Shown here: positions 1 through 10,555 of the stretch, one piece after another
Layout: every line of letters starts with the position of its first letter
How positions within the stretch are numbered: position 1 is the stretch's first letter
NCBI GenBank assembly: GCA_964019135.1
Contig: OZ025248.1
Location: 18,173,574-18,237,573, forward strand
Length of the DNA stretch: 64,000 nt
DNA from: Arenicola marina
Taxonomy: Eukaryota > Annelida > Polychaeta > Arenicolidae
Direction: 5' to 3'
The notes under the pieces: generated by a model
Database searches by the model: none
Seen by the model: the letters and a program-made list of their open reading frames with translations, nothing else
What the model was told of the DNA's origin: nothing
Translations under genes and position numbers: made by a program

Positions 1-2640
1 GGGAGTCACACAACCTGATCGCTTCCTTATTTAGACTGTTCCACTCGCAGCTACCCCGGGGTGTCCTACCTTACCTTACCCTGTTCTACCCTGCCACACG
101 CTCCCGTATCTCGACCCCCGCCCCCCTCCCCCGCTGCCTGAACCTGCCATGCCCTATCTATGCCTCAGGTTTATCGACTTCATGACAGATTTTCAACACA
201 CGTGCGCCGACATGGCGTTCTATGGGGGCACGGGGGTGATGGTGTAGAGGTTGGGCTGTTTTCTCAGCGATGCGGTGTGTACCGATGGAACGTGTCAGTT
301 TCAAGGGGCAACTAGAGACTGACATCTCCTGCCAAGCCTGCGCCAATCATATCCTGGTTTTGGGACCAGTCTCTACGAGGGCGGCATATGCCAAAGGAGA
401 CGGCGCAATTAAAAACCCTAATGCTGGTAAATATGGGATTTATGTGGGTAATAACCGAGAGAAGGGGTTCGCGCCGCGCGAGGAATAACAACCACAAGCC
501 CCCTTAGCCACCCACCTTCCCCAGTCCCGCTCAATTCTAGCTAAGGGACATCTGAGCCCGCAGGCGTTTTTCCTCTTCATTTTTGCCCGTTGAAGATACC
601 ACTTCAATGCAATGAAGGAGTCTCAAGTCCCTGTCGATGTCGCCGTGATGTATCACCGTCAGTTCATATGTCGTGGGACAAGTATGTAATTAAGCCCCGT
701 GTCGAGTCGGCCATCAGCGTTTTGCATCCGGGACATTCGTGCCGTGATATCCAACACGTGTTTTGCGAGTCGCGGCGGCCGCATGTGGAGGACCAGGCTG
801 GCCTCGTACTCATCTCAACATGTGTGTTTGCAAGGACTGGAAAAGTACATTTGGTCATAAACTTAGTGTCGTCATGGCAACGATCATCCTGGTGTCAAAT
901 TGACAAAATCAACAGCTCGTTTCGCATATATATTTTTTTTTCTTCGCAAATGTGTTTACTAAGGCATAGTTTTTATTCATTTATCCAGGCTGACAGATTC
1001 ATCAATAATCAGAATAATGATAATAATCAGAATCGGCCTCGCGCCATCAACAGTAGTTCCCTCGATTACCGCCAACAGTAATGGCGCCACAAGTCCCGCT
1101 ACAGAGTAATGCTCCCGCTGAAGAGTGCCAAGTACCAGATAGCATGACACCTTCGCCTGAATCCGTCCATACCTCAGCGATCATCATGCAAACTGACCTA
1201 ACGAGGGGGGTCGGAGCAGAGCCACAGTATCTCAATTATCACCTGACCAAGTCGCGTGGACTGTGTGCGTGATTTCACGCGACTACTAGCGAGAATTCTG
1301 GTCCTAAAGGTTCTCGCCGATTAATGTTTATATCCAGCGCTCCAGGCAACTAAGACGAGCGCGGTTCCCAAAAGCACACGCGGCAGCAAGACTGATTCTG
1401 GAAGGATAAGGCACCGTGAGCAGGCTTAATGACTACATTATGTTTCAAGGGAGCGCTTTGCAAGCCACCTACATGAGTTTTAGTTTTTGGGCAAGTAGGT
1501 GACTGTATATTAGCCCTGTAAATAATGTTCTGACTGGTACTGATACTTATATGTTGTCGCAGATTTCTTGATTTCCTTCTTGTGGGCGATATATTTGATT
1601 TCCCGCCCTTTTCCGGTCGGTTGTCTGCCCGATGACCTCACACAGCCGCGCACGTCGCTTGCCGGCTATCAACAAAAGAATGGCCCACCTCTTGGTAGGC
1701 ATCCCTTTCCGTGTTTTACAAGCCATTAATGATGGGCAACGTCGTTCGGTGTATCATGGAGGCCTCGTTTGTGCAAAAAAGCGATTTCTCGAAAACTGGG
1801 TGTAGTTCCCGACTGAGGCACAATGGTGGAGTAATGAACGTGGTGAAACGGGCGTTACCCCAGAAGCGTCGATGGAAGCGATTTTGATTGTCGAGCTCTG
1901 ATGATTCCGTATAACAAACTAGTGGTGCGTTAAGGACGATGTGTCATAGAAGATGATTAATTAAAATGCGCTGGAACGCGTGTTAATCGTTCATGAGTTC
2001 ACAATTTGATATATGAATCCAAGCGTGTTTTATATCCGCATTTCGAACGGTAGGGAAAAGCGATGTCGTAAATAAAAGTCGTAAAATACGCACAAAATAG
2101 GAATATATCAAAGTACGGCATGTCCTATGGGATGTTTAGCTGTAACGGAAATAAAGGAATCGTTATTAGTCACTAATAACTGTTGGCGTCTGATGGAAGA
2201 GGGGTGGCTGGCGCTAGTCTGGTTTCTTTAAAAGCAAAGCATCATTATCCGAATCTGACAAGGATAAGCAAATTATTTGCATTTTGTCTGTTGATCCTAA
2301 TTAACCACATGACCCGTGGGTAGCAGTCGTACAACCCGCCATAGGAAGGAAAGTACCACCATAGCCCAACGTTATCATAAAGATGCATTCAGTTTGAATT
2401 AAATATGTTGTTGGAATTTCTGATGAGTTAAGCTGCATGATTTGTCAGAATGTTTATCATTAAATGTATCATCATGTTTTCATCCTATTTGGTCAGAAGC
2501 ATTAGTTCTGAATCGCCCACGAAACACTCTAAGCAACGGTTGTGGGATGAATTCTGGTTGGTCAACAGTGGAAATGACCAGCGCGATGTTGGTCCTGAAC
2601 TTATACCATAGCCATATCAAACGCTAAACAATGTAAGCCA
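1..2640 (+). repeat. Macro-unit module A, copy 1
   Basis: This is the first module of the macro-unit, and the window opens inside it. It matches 12851-15560 in the same orientation and 44518-46735 plus 41560-42030 in reverse. Shared landmarks are a start reading cacaacctgatcgcttcc, a GC-rich stretch with a long open frame near 590-1080, and a 240-bp sub-repeat near 1600-1730. Open frames of 60-163 codons occur on both strands, but they are broken in the other copies and resemble no family I recognise. I treat the module as non-coding repeat DNA. Confidence 0.8.
1590..1735 (+). repeat. Dispersed 240-bp repeat, copy 1 (partial)
   Basis: A short sequence embedded in module A that also occurs inside module E, so it is older than the macro-unit or moved within it. 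It contains TTTCCCGCCC, then a GCGCACGTCGCTTGCC block, then GGCATCCCTTTCCGTGTT. Relatives lie at 14455-14600 and 18470-18720 (forward) and 44518-44720, 56460-56690, 60230-60450 and 62180-62400 (reverse). It has no recognisable protein domain in any frame. Confidence 0.6.
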
Positions 2641-2649
2641 TGTTCTGAT

Positions 2650-3200
2650 ATCGACACCAGAGTGCTTATACCAGTCTGCGTCAGGGCGAAAGCTCCTGGG
2701 GTTCAGCCAAAGCAAAACTAGATGACCGACAAGAGGCGTAGGAAGATGGATGGCCCTTTTAGCATCGAATTTTAATTCCACGCGCACCATAACAATTTTT
2801 CATTTTGATGAATATCCTTATTGATAACCGTGCTATATCCTTCTGTGTCCGTTGCTGTCCATAGCAAACGTGAGATTATGGCAGAGAGACGGCCTTTATG
2901 CGTGTTTTACGATGCTCAATTCGTTCCACTCCGACATCCACGCCCTCCGTAAGGCTAAAGGACGAGACGATGACGTCACAATGACAGGCCACGTAACACG
3001 TTCTGATGGATCAGTTACCCGGCACGTGTGAAATTGGTTCCTTGTCGATACCTGGTTCTCCGTCGGCACAAGGAAACAAAACGTCTAAGGTTGGGATTAG
3101 TCTTTTTCTGCCTTTGCTAATCTCTCATTTCCTTATACCACGTTCCATCATTCAGGTTTCTCGGGCGTGAAATGCAGGTGACAATGCCTTAAGCCCCCTG
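2650..3200 (+). repeat. Module B: left arm of the long inverted repeat, unit 1
   Basis: This stretch is the reverse complement, with substitutions, of module G (5040-5222 plus 7353-7560). The two arms flank modules C to F. Matching landmarks include GGATGGCCCTT, the stretch around GTCCGTTGCTGTCCAT, a perfect TGACGTCA palindrome at 2971-2978, and GAAATTGGTTCCTTGTCGAT. Homology runs past both ends of the best-conserved core, giving arms of about 0.5 kb. Such arms could be terminal inverted repeats of an old DNA transposon, but no transposase frame lies between them. Confidence 0.75.
2971..2978. promoter_or_regulatory. Perfect CRE palindrome TGACGTCA in left arm
   Basis: The eight-base cAMP-response element (CREB/ATF site) sits in the inverted-repeat arm. 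The same perfect site recurs in the arms at 7420-7427, 20597-20604, 37594-37601, 41227-41234 and 55146-55153. Two left arms (units 2 and 3) carry altered versions. Whether it binds a factor is unknown. The call rests only on the sequence match and its recurrence. Confidence 0.4.
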
Positions 3201-3780
3201 GCGGGTCAGTCTACCTTCAGCGGATGTTCCTTCCAAAGGACTGACGGCCCCCTTGCTCCACTCCGCGTCTTTTGTACTGTGACAAATATTTATATCTTTG
3301 GAGGGGCGAGAGATAACATCTGTTAAGGGGGAACCCGAAGAAATATCGTCTACCAGTAAGCCTAGGCAAGGATGGCCAGACCATGGGTGAACAACGCCAC
3401 AACCTAATTGTATCACGTTTCATTCGTCGTGGAAAAGGTAATTTTTACCGCCAGTTGCCAGGCTATAGCAAACGCCGGGACGTGTCGTGACACACGGACC
3501 TCTCCAGACACATTGGGGAACTAACATCACATTGACCGTACTATGGCCGCTTCAACTCTGTTACAGAGAACTCTACAACCGCGTTAAGGGCGCCTAATCG
3601 AGTATCATACTATTATTATTCTTTCTTTCATACTTTTACTTTAATTATAGTTATAATTTTCGGAATATGTCTGAGACATAATTAATCGTAGCTGGATGTA
3701 GTAGGACTGCAAATACTCATTGGCTGTTCATGGTAAATTAACATGCAAAATAATTGTAGCAATGGTAGGGTTGCGTCATA
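3200..3780 (+). repeat. Modules C and D, unit 1
   Basis: Homologous to 16130-16840 and 32370-33200 in the same direction and to 40260-41025 in reverse. Landmarks are the start CTACCTTCAGCGGATGTTCC, the stretch ACACATTGGGGAACTAACAT near 3508, and an AT-rich run after 3600. Module D is shortened here compared with unit 3. Short minus-strand open frames near 3189-3423 are not kept across copies. Confidence 0.75.
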
Positions 3781-3789
3781 TATGATCTA

Positions 3790-4480
3790 AGCTGAAACAA
3801 TGGGTCGCCCTGACATGGAAAAACGTCGGACCCCGCAGCCACAAGTCAGTTTAGTTCATCTGCAGATTGCAAAATGAAGTCGTGTTTCGAATCAACACTG
3901 ATCAAGGCGCATGGGCTACTTCACATGGATTATGTGTCATTATACAGACGATAATTGACATTTGAATATGATACCATCGTTCAATCGCTTTTGGATGCTG
4001 AACGGATATGATACGCAGCGATGTTGCAATGGTGTTTGAAATAAGGAACACTTCGTGCGTCGTTTATGGGTAGGATACGCTTTGCAAAAATTGTTTCTGG
4101 TGTGATTATAGGATATCAGGAAATGGCGGTATGCATTTTGCACACGAATTATATATGATCCCAAATTCTGTTTCTGATAATGGATTTTGTGATCTGCGCT
4201 CGTTTTGAAGATAAATGTGTATCTGTTTTGCTGGGGTTTTCCATCGGGCCTCAAGCTTCCAGCTCATGATTCAGTATGGGTGTGACTTGGTTCAGAGAAT
4301 CTCACTTCTTGCTCATAATTGGCATTAAATCCGATTGTCGATTTCGTAACAGAAATAAGATTGTTCAACAGGAAAATAGTTTGGTCTCCTTGAGTCAATC
4401 GCAATTTATCAGCTCCCTAAACAGTACCTTCTTGAAATGTATGTACAGTTCAGAAAATAGGATGACGTCATAACAGTACT
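3790..4480. other. Stretch private to unit 1, no recognised content
   Basis: About 700 bases with no counterpart that I could find in the other units. There is a 104-codon minus-strand open frame (3940-4254) with no motif I recognise. It could be an unclassified insertion or unit sequence lost elsewhere. Confidence 0.4.
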
Positions 4481-4493
4481 TTAATTATGGGGA

Positions 4494-4595
4494 GTACGCA
4501 AAGTAATGCATTTGTTGGGCGGCAGCCGTCTCGCACATATTCCAAAGGACTCAAAAACGGCAGTCGCCCATCAAATGCATTAGTATGCGTGATCC
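4494..4595. repeat. Small inverted repeat made from the module D core
   Basis: The first half carries AGTAATGCATTTGTTGGGCG and the second carries CGCCCATCAAATGCATTAG, which are reverse complements of each other with few mismatches and lie close together. In other units this core appears once, so unit 1 holds a local inverted duplication able to form a hairpin. Confidence 0.6.
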
Positions 4596-4599
4596 ATGG

Positions 4600-5040
4600 C
4601 CATCAATATGCTCCTCTGACCTGGATCCATGGCAACGTTTGCGGGAACTCATTGGGCTAATTCCCACATCTCTGTTGCGTAGTTTGGGTTGGCTACTTTT
4701 AGTCGTGTATAGATTAAGAAGGAATTAAGAACACTAAGATTGTACACAGTTCACCTCATTTACGCGATGGCTTTCAGGTTTCTACGAGTGAAGTTTTTGA
4801 AGTCTTTGAAAACCGTGCCTGGTGTGCACCGTGATTTGTGCCGCCATCTTGAGCGGGATATCTGGTTACTTTATTGCAAAGTCAATATGGTCAAGAGTAA
4901 GAGCCTTGTCTGTGGAAACGCTTCATGTTGATGCTGCTACATCCACAACAAAATGTAACTTTGTGTCGTTCTAATTGTATCACACCGTTTACCTCACTGG
5001 GCATTAACGACATATTGAATATATAGCATAGTACAAGAAA
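4600..5040 (+). repeat. Module F, unit 1
   Basis: Matches 19300-20380 (split by a LINE end), 35260-37370 (split by a compound insert) and the reverse of 55320-55780. It begins near CCATGGCAACGTTTGCGGG and includes the stretch that reads open as a short basic peptide at 4768-4931. It passes into the right inverted-repeat arm near 5040. Confidence 0.75.
4768..4931 (+). CDS. Small open frame recurring in module F (doubtful gene)
   Basis: A 54-codon frame begins MAFRFLRVKFLKSLKTVPGV and continues with a stretch rich in Arg, Leu and Lys. The inverted copy near 55460-55660 keeps nearly the same peptide, while units 2 and 3 lose the frame through small indels. No domain, signal peptide or known family is evident. 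It may be chance openness in a recent repeat, or a remnant of a coding exon. Confidence 0.15.
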
Positions 5041-5222
5041 ACGTCCCCCAGGGCGGGTTTGTCACCCACGTATCATACCCGATAAAAAGTCGAATCTATG
5101 ACGAAGCGTTTTACAAACGTTAAGGTCATGAGATGTAGAGCAGAAACGGATAAAACACATCCCTTATTCGTTTTGCTTTCTTGTGCCGACAGAAAACCAG
5201 CTATCGACAAGGAACCAATTTC
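5040..5222 (+). repeat. Module G (right inverted-repeat arm), unit 1, inner part
   Basis: The inner portion of the right arm, cut by a LINE after GGAACCAATTTC. The same arm resumes at 7353. The landmark GACAGAAAACCAGCTATCGA is the reverse complement of the matching part of module B. Confidence 0.75.
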
Positions 5223-5665
5223 GAACTTTGTTTTTATTTTTTTTATTTCGTTGCAATGATAGAGTCATACAATATTGTTCCAATCATAGTTTTGCCACAG
5301 TACGTAGTTGCAGGATTAACGATAGCATAACACAAACATCATTTACTTCAGCTTGATAATTTAGAACTCAGATGAAGGAAGCTAAAAAAAACACCCCATC
5401 TTTCTTGAAATATATTTGACTGCCCTCTCATTAGTAGGATGCGTTTCTCCATGAGAATATGGTACTGCAAGATTACCCTAAACCCGGGGAAGCTGATTGG
5501 TTGGGTCTTGGATTTCTGTGTATGAATAAAATGTTTTCCAAGCAACAAGCAGTTATTTAATGTATAATTGTCAGTGCCATCACCTAGAATTATTCGTTTT
5601 TGCGAGAGATCGATCCTATCATTAATTATATTTTCCCACTAGTACACAAAACAATCTCAGAAACG

Positions 5666-5890
5666 TTATACCACAGGGCATTGCACAAATATGTGTGTTA
5701 TGGTGTCAATTTCCAAACAATAGTCACAAATATTGCTCTCTATCAATCCCATTTTATAAAGCCTGTTCTTATATGGTACAGACCTATATAGTACAGAGAA
5801 TTGAAACGACTGTAATTTGGCCTCAGAACTATGTTTAAAAGATAATAGACAATAATTAGACCATTCATTTTCTGAAAAATGTCCATCCAT
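5666..5890 (-). pseudogene. LINE C-terminal Cys/His motif fragment
   Basis: A 74-codon frame ends with CDYCLEIDTITHIFVQCPVV. It matches the C-x2-C ... H-x4-C motif near the C-terminus of L1/Tx1-type ORF2 proteins and resembles the same region of the LINE at 42-44.5 kb (CSKCGLLNDEVHFVLEC). It sits just upstream of the element's 3' untranslated part. Confidence 0.7.
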
Positions 5891-6188
5891 TTATTGCGTT
5901 GTATAATAGTTATTGGTTTCGGAGTAAGTTTCCCATAAAAACCTCTACAGGTGTAGTCTGTTTCACAATTCAGATTTATCAAGCCTATTCTTTTGCCACC
6001 TTGGGGGGTTATCTTCTAGCTGCGGGGTATAGCTGATTTAAGGCCATAATATTCTAAAAAGTGAAAACGTACTCCAGATCTCAACCTAAACTGGTCATCT
6101 GAGAGCAGCAAATTATCGTCGCCGATGATGTCATGTATATTCTTGACGCTTTTGCTGCACCCATTCTCATAAATTACTGTATTGTCAT

Positions 6189-6760
6189 TTATTTTAATAA
6201 ACGGATTAAACCATAGCGATTCGGATAAAATTCGCTTTTTGTAACAGGGGCCTTCTTTGACTTTAACTCAGCCCAGAGGAGAACAAGGTCTTTATAAAAC
6301 ATTGGTAAATCATTTAAACACGAGGCAGGAACCGCGCATCTGGTGTTAAATACATCATTCATTAGTATATATGGAAAGAATGTCTGTACGCAGTCCTTCC
6401 ATGCTTTCTTTTCGTCATTACAAATTCTCTTTATAAAGCTTAATCTGAGTGCTTTAACTTCATTTATATAGATAGGAGCTTTCAAGCCCCCTATGTTTAT
6501 TGGCTGAGCCATAACTTCTAATTTAACTTTAGGTGTTGAATTTCATTTATTGTCTGGGTTGGTAGATACAAGTTCGGTGCTACATATGTTAACTTCGAAA
6601 GTGCCAGGCATTTCAAGACTAAGATTCGACCTATTAGAGTTAAATCACGCATTTTCCAGAGGTTAAGACACATTTTGAGAGCCTCAAGCTTTGAGCCTAA
6701 ATTTAAATTTGCCATCTCATATTCGTTTAAAGTGAAAACTATTCCTAATGTAGGAATCAT
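6189..6760 (-). pseudogene. LINE post-RT (thumb/connection) fragments
   Basis: Two minus-strand frames (6518-6760 and 6189-6512) read like the region after the LINE polymerase core. The first contains LWKMRDLTLIGRILVLKCLA. The second contains INIGGLKAPIYINEVKAL and a stretch of hydrophobic and basic residues. They are consecutive in element order but lie in different frames. Confidence 0.65.
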
Positions 6761-6997
6761 TGAAACATTGAGCTTTGCACCATTTTACCTTTAAAGTTCT
6801 GGGACAGTTGCTTGCATTAGATCCAATCTAGATGGCTTCTGTTTTCTCCAAATTACACTTTAAACCTGATATTTTGGAGAAATCTTTTTTTTTCAAAAGG
6901 TTTTCTGCTGATTTTTCATCAGCCAGGAACGATGAGGTGTCGTTCGCTAACTGTGATAGCTTAACTAGTCATTGGTCTACTTTAATATCTTTAATGA

Positions 6998-7268
6998 TGT
7001 CATCTCGCAATAGCCAGGAGTTTTACTGTTAAAACAAACAAGAAAGACGCTAAGGGGCACCCCTGCCTTACACTCCGTTGTAAGCAGAACCATTCAGTTG
7101 TGTAACCATTATTCATCACGCAACTTAGGCTTACCCCATAAAGGGTTTTCACAGCGTTCCTAAATCTATGACCAAAATTAAAAGATGCAAGAATCTCATC
7201 AATATATACCCATTCAACAGAGTCAAAGGCCTTTTCAAAATCTATTAAGAAAATTAATCCTGGCATGT
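6998..7268 (-). pseudogene. LINE reverse-transcriptase fragment
   Basis: About 88 codons hold the central reverse-transcriptase motifs: FLIDFEKAFDSVEW (the first catalytic Asp region), SCVMNNG, and a block ending RQGCPLASFLFVLTV. This spacing and wording fit L1/Tx1-like LINEs of aquatic animals. The catalytic segment that normally follows is not continuous with it, and everything upstream of the fragment (endonuclease) is missing, so it cannot be functional. Confidence 0.8.
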
Positions 7269-7352
7269 TCCCTTGCGCTTGAAATTCTTAGAACATTTGA
7301 AATGAGTGTAATGTTCTCCCCAATGTATCTTTCTTTTATATACATTGTTGTT

Positions 7353-7560
7353 CTGGAACAACAATTTCACACTTGCCGGATAGCTGACTGATCAGAACGT
7401 GTCTCGTGGCCTGTCATTGTGACGTCATCGTCTCGTCTTTCAGCCTTCGTCTTAAAATGAGACTATTGTTACTGCGCGTGTGGAATAAAAGTCGATGCTA
7501 GAAGGGCCATCCGTCTTTCTTCGTCTCCTCTCTGTCTCCCACTTGTATTTCAGCCTGATT
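7353..7560 (+). repeat. Module G (right arm), unit 1, outer part
   Basis: Continuation of the right arm after the LINE. It includes the perfect TGACGTCA at 7420-7427 and the GAAGGGCCATCCGTC stretch that mirrors GATGGATGGCCC of the left arm. Compared with unit 2 it lacks the middle of the arm (the stretch around CACGCATAAAGGCC), so this arm has an internal deletion. Confidence 0.7.
7420..7427. promoter_or_regulatory. Perfect CRE palindrome in right arm, unit 1
   Basis: TGACGTCA in the context CATTGTGACGTCATCGTC, conserved with the arms of the other units. It may be a factor-binding site, or simply inherited from a recent common ancestor. Confidence 0.35.
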
Positions 7561-8295
7561 CAGGCAATGTCATCCAAGCGGAAGCCTTGAGTGAACGCAC
7601 TGGGAAGCAGGATGTCACCAACATGAGGTCCGTGATTTCTAGTTCGGTTTTGTGGTTTGACAAATATGAGAGAGGCACCAGGCCCTTTATTCCATCTCCC
7701 GTCGTTAATAAAAGTTATACTCATGCAACGAGTGAACGATTCGGTGAGTGAAGTCTGTAGAGTGGAGTGAGTGAGTCGGGCCAAATGATGTATGTTCACC
7801 TGGAAGAAGGAACCACTCAGCTACACAAAACAACACAGCTTATTCAAGCAAATCCTAGCTGTTAACCCACCGCTGAGCTTACTCAAAGCGACAGTGCCGC
7901 CGCGGATGCAATGTGATTTAGATTATATGTGTTAGATTCCCATGCATTATGCATTGAATAATAAACTATATGATGGTACCTAAGCTAATCAGTGCGACAT
8001 GACGTTTGACCCACTTATTCTTTGGTTGCCTTCACTGTATCGTCATACGATGTTTGGATCCATAGTGACTGCTACGTTATATCAGCGTGATGCGATTCAG
8101 CCTACCACAACTCAATGTGTGCTCCTTAAGGACGGCATCAAGACATCGATACACGACACGAAAATACTACGAATTATTGACTCCACAGTTAACATTAACA
8201 TTAACAGCTGCTCGATCATGTCATCCATTCACCTCGGCCTAAAGTATATGCAATTATTGACGGTACATCTAGGTTGGTTCAAGTCACAGCTTTTA
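7560..8295 (+). repeat. Module H, unit 1
   Basis: Matches 20880-21062 plus 26061-26390 (split by the LTR element), 37860-38590, and the reverse of 54300-54870. Landmarks are GAACGCACTGGGAAGCAGG, GGAAGAAGGAACCACTCAGC and the stretch AACATTAACATTAACAGCTG before the GCC-rich tract. No conserved coding frame was found. Confidence 0.75.
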
Positions 8296-8299
8296 GTTC

Positions 8300-8640
8300 A
8301 ATCGCCCCCACCGTCACCGCCACCACCGCCACCGCCACTGACACCACCGCCATCGCCACTGCCACCGCCACCACCGGCACCGCAACCGCCAGCGCCTCCG
8401 CCACTGGCACTGCCACCACCATCGCCACTTGCACTAGCACCGCCGCCGCCATTTGCACTACCACCGCCACCGCCACCGCCACCGCCACCGCCACCGCCAC
8501 ACCCGCCGCCACTTGCCCTACCACCGCCACCGCCACTTGCACTACCACCGCCACCGCCACCGCCACCGCCACTTGCCCTACCACCGCCACCGCCACCGCC
8601 ATTGGCACCGCCACCGCCATTGGCACCGCCACCGCCGTAA
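8300..8640 (+). repeat. Module I: CCACCG-type triplet/hexamer tract, unit 1
   Basis: A low-complexity run of CCACCGCCACCG with interruptions such as TTGCACTACCA. Because the period is a multiple of three, all frames stay open, producing apparent Pro-rich, Ala/Thr-rich, Arg/His-rich and, on the other strand, Gly-rich frames of 110-213 codons. These are by-products of composition. Related tracts are at 26390-26545 and 38590-38720. The inverted unit lacks the tract. Confidence 0.85.
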
Positions 8641-8649
8641 CCACCGTTA

Positions 8650-9160
8650 TTCATACGTTAACCGTGAACCGTCTCTTTCATACAAAGCCTACCAACTACG
8701 CTATGATATCACCCACAGCTTCTCAGTGCTCATGCCAGCTCCCTTCAGAGCTGACGACCCGAGCCTCGCTGTTTGCTATATATAATATAACGCAACTCTA
8801 TTTCCATGGTTACTACGAGGCAGCGAGCAAGGGAAAACACTCCTGTATGTAGATATCTCATTCCCAGTCTCCCCATCTGCATTCATCGCAGTACCGGCAT
8901 CAGCCATCCAGGGCAGTTTGTTGTGGGTGTGGGGGGGGGGGGTCAGCGGGGTGGATAGCAACATATAACGTGTTGCTCTCTACCAACGGTTGCCCACACT
9001 GCAAGCCTTCTTCTGGCCCTAGTGGAGATGTAGGCCGTAAGCTGCAGGATAAACGGCCAAAACCGATTCTCCCCTTGTACCACGGCGGCTCCCACATGTT
9101 GAATGTCGCGGGACACGACGCTAACTCCAAGGGTTCTACCTTGTTCATTCCGGCGTTACG
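8650..9160 (+). repeat. Module J, unit 1
   Basis: Matches 26550-27240, 38730-39500 and the reverse of 53540-54300. It begins with the stretch containing ATTCATACGTTAACCGTGAA and later contains GTAGGCCGTAAGCTGCAGGA. A run of ten or more G lies near 8931-8942. About 300 bases present in the other units before the K minisatellite are shortened here. Confidence 0.7.
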
Positions 9161-9163
9161 GGC

Positions 9164-9300
9164 TGATGGTCCACATGTTACTGGTCTATCAGATGATTCA
9201 CATGTTACTGATCCATCAGACAGTCCACATGTTACTGGTCCATCAGATGGTCCACATGTTACTGGTCCATCAGATGGTCCACATGTGACTGGTCCATGGG
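9164..9300 (+). repeat. Module K: 27-bp minisatellite, unit 1 (about five copies)
   Basis: Tandem units share the core GGTCCACATGTTACTGGTCC with a 27-base period. Unit 2 has roughly 28 copies (27243-28018), the inverted unit about 17 (53081-53540), and unit 3 has only a single trace near 39480. Each unit contains the palindromic ACATGT. The period of nine codons keeps frames open on both strands. Confidence 0.9.
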
Positions 9301-9900
9301 ACCACGTCGAGCCGCCCCTCATCGGCCTGCAGGGGTCTCAATACCGCTCGTCGTAATGTCTATTTTGTAGGTCGTTTATGTTTTAACTGTCAACGAAGAA
9401 ATGATTCATTTCCCTGTTCAAAAAACAGCATTGGTGGTCTGGATATTGAGTTTAGAACTGACATACTCAGCTTGCACAATGGAATAGTTAAATCTTAGAG
9501 CAATATCCGATCTTATTGGCATATACACGCAAGATTGTAAGAACCATTGGCGCCGTTGGTGTGTTGCTTCCGTGGGTCGAGAGTCTGCCGCCGGGAAAAG
9601 CAACTGGCTTCAAGTGACAGCGAACGACGGGGGAGACGAGGTCCTCGGGTCATGACAAAACTACGTGATAATCTAAAGCGGGAGGCTCGCCTCAACTTTG
9701 CGAGAGCGCATAAAGCACATGTTGCGTCACGCGGAGGACGATTTACTGCCCCATAACTACGACGCCGGCCAAAGAGTCCCTTCCGAACCACGTGGTGTGA
9801 CATACTCTTCCCCTCGCGACCCAGGTCACACACGGCGACCTCTACGCCGGGATTATACTAGGTCATTGATTTATCTTGTCAACTGGAGTTACCGATTTGT
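9300..9900 (+). repeat. Module L, unit 1
   Basis: Matches 39510-40080 and the reverse of 52600-53080, and is missing from unit 2. Landmarks are GGTGTGTTGCTTCCGTGGGT and a stretch with GATAATCTAAAGCGGGAGGC. Short open frames on both strands (for example 9513-9833 minus, 52583-52972 plus in the inverted copy) overlap one another and are Arg-rich, with no recognisable domain. Confidence 0.7.
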
Positions 9901-10140
9901 CGTTGGGATGTGTGCACTAAGTAAGGGCCGTTTTTATTTCCGTCTCTCTGTATAAATACGCCGCAGTCTATGGTGTCCTATTGTTGCCTGGAACAACACT
10001 GGACAACTCTGATTCTGTAACCCTCCATCTATCAGTTGGTGCCTTTAAATTTTATTCAACCACTTTTTGTGCCTCATAAGCTGCGTCTCTCACACTGAGG
10101 GGAACGATTTGCCTAAAATAAAAGTTACGCTAAAAAATAT
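9900..10140. other. Unmatched link between modules L and N
   Basis: About 240 bases without a counterpart that I could find in the other units. The join lies after GTCAACTGGAGTTA, where the inverted unit continues into different sequence. It probably marks a deletion or replacement in unit 1 that removed module M. Confidence 0.4.
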
Positions 10141-10555
10141 GTAAGTTCGATTTACGTTACTAAGCATCATGCTGCACTATGTCGAGCAATAGTATATGAA
10201 CTACATGTTTAACAGTTAAGATATGATGAATCTAGCGCCTTCATGTATATAGCATGAAGATACATTATTGGGAAAGTGAAAGGGAAACTGCAGCATGAAG
10301 TTAACAGTGTTGTGGAGTATTGTTTGGGTGACTGATGAAATATGCAAGTGATAGTCATAGTCCTTATAGTCCTTATTATAGTACTTATGTCATAATATTT
10401 ATACTTATGTTATATTACTTATAGGCAGAAGGGAGCAGAATGAAACTGTGAATAATATTCTTCAGTTTCCGTTTTCTTCAGATCTTTATAGAATTTTATG
10501 GAAAGAAACTTAACGGTTGAAATGAATCATCGTTGATAAGATTCTAAGTAGATCC
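10140..10555 (+). repeat. Module N, unit 1
   Basis: Matches 30080-30530. Landmarks are TGAACTACATGTTTAACAGT and CCTTCATGTATATAGCATGA. It is AT-rich with short internal repeats (CTTATAGTCCTTATTATAG). No coding sequence. Confidence 0.65.

Larger units (their letters stand above)
5211..7366 (-). mobile_element. 5'-truncated L1/Tx1-like LINE inserted in the right arm
   Basis: A non-LTR retrotransposon on the minus strand that splits module G. Its 3' end is at the left, where the plus strand reads TTTGTTTTTATTTTTTTTAT, an A-rich tail on the element strand. Flanks GGAACCAATTTC (5211-5222) and GGAACAACAATTTC (7353-7366) look like an imperfect 12-14 bp target-site duplication of a site that is intact in other units. 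Only the reverse-transcriptase end and the C-terminal part remain, and the frame is interrupted several times. The truncation and A-rich tail fit target-primed reverse transcription. Confidence 0.8.

Noticed and set aside
590-1081. A 163-codon frame in module A as a gene
   Set aside because: The homologous stretch in copy 2 and in the inverted copy does not keep the frame, and there is no recognisable domain.
7999-8640. A 213-codon frame starting upstream of the GCC tract
   Set aside because: Its N-terminal part is not kept in units 2 and 3, and the rest is the simple tract.
8274-8852. Pro-rich, Ala/Thr-rich and Gly-rich open frames of 110-213 codons over the GCC tract
   Set aside because: All frames are open because the tract repeats in multiples of three bases. 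The tract varies or is missing in other units.
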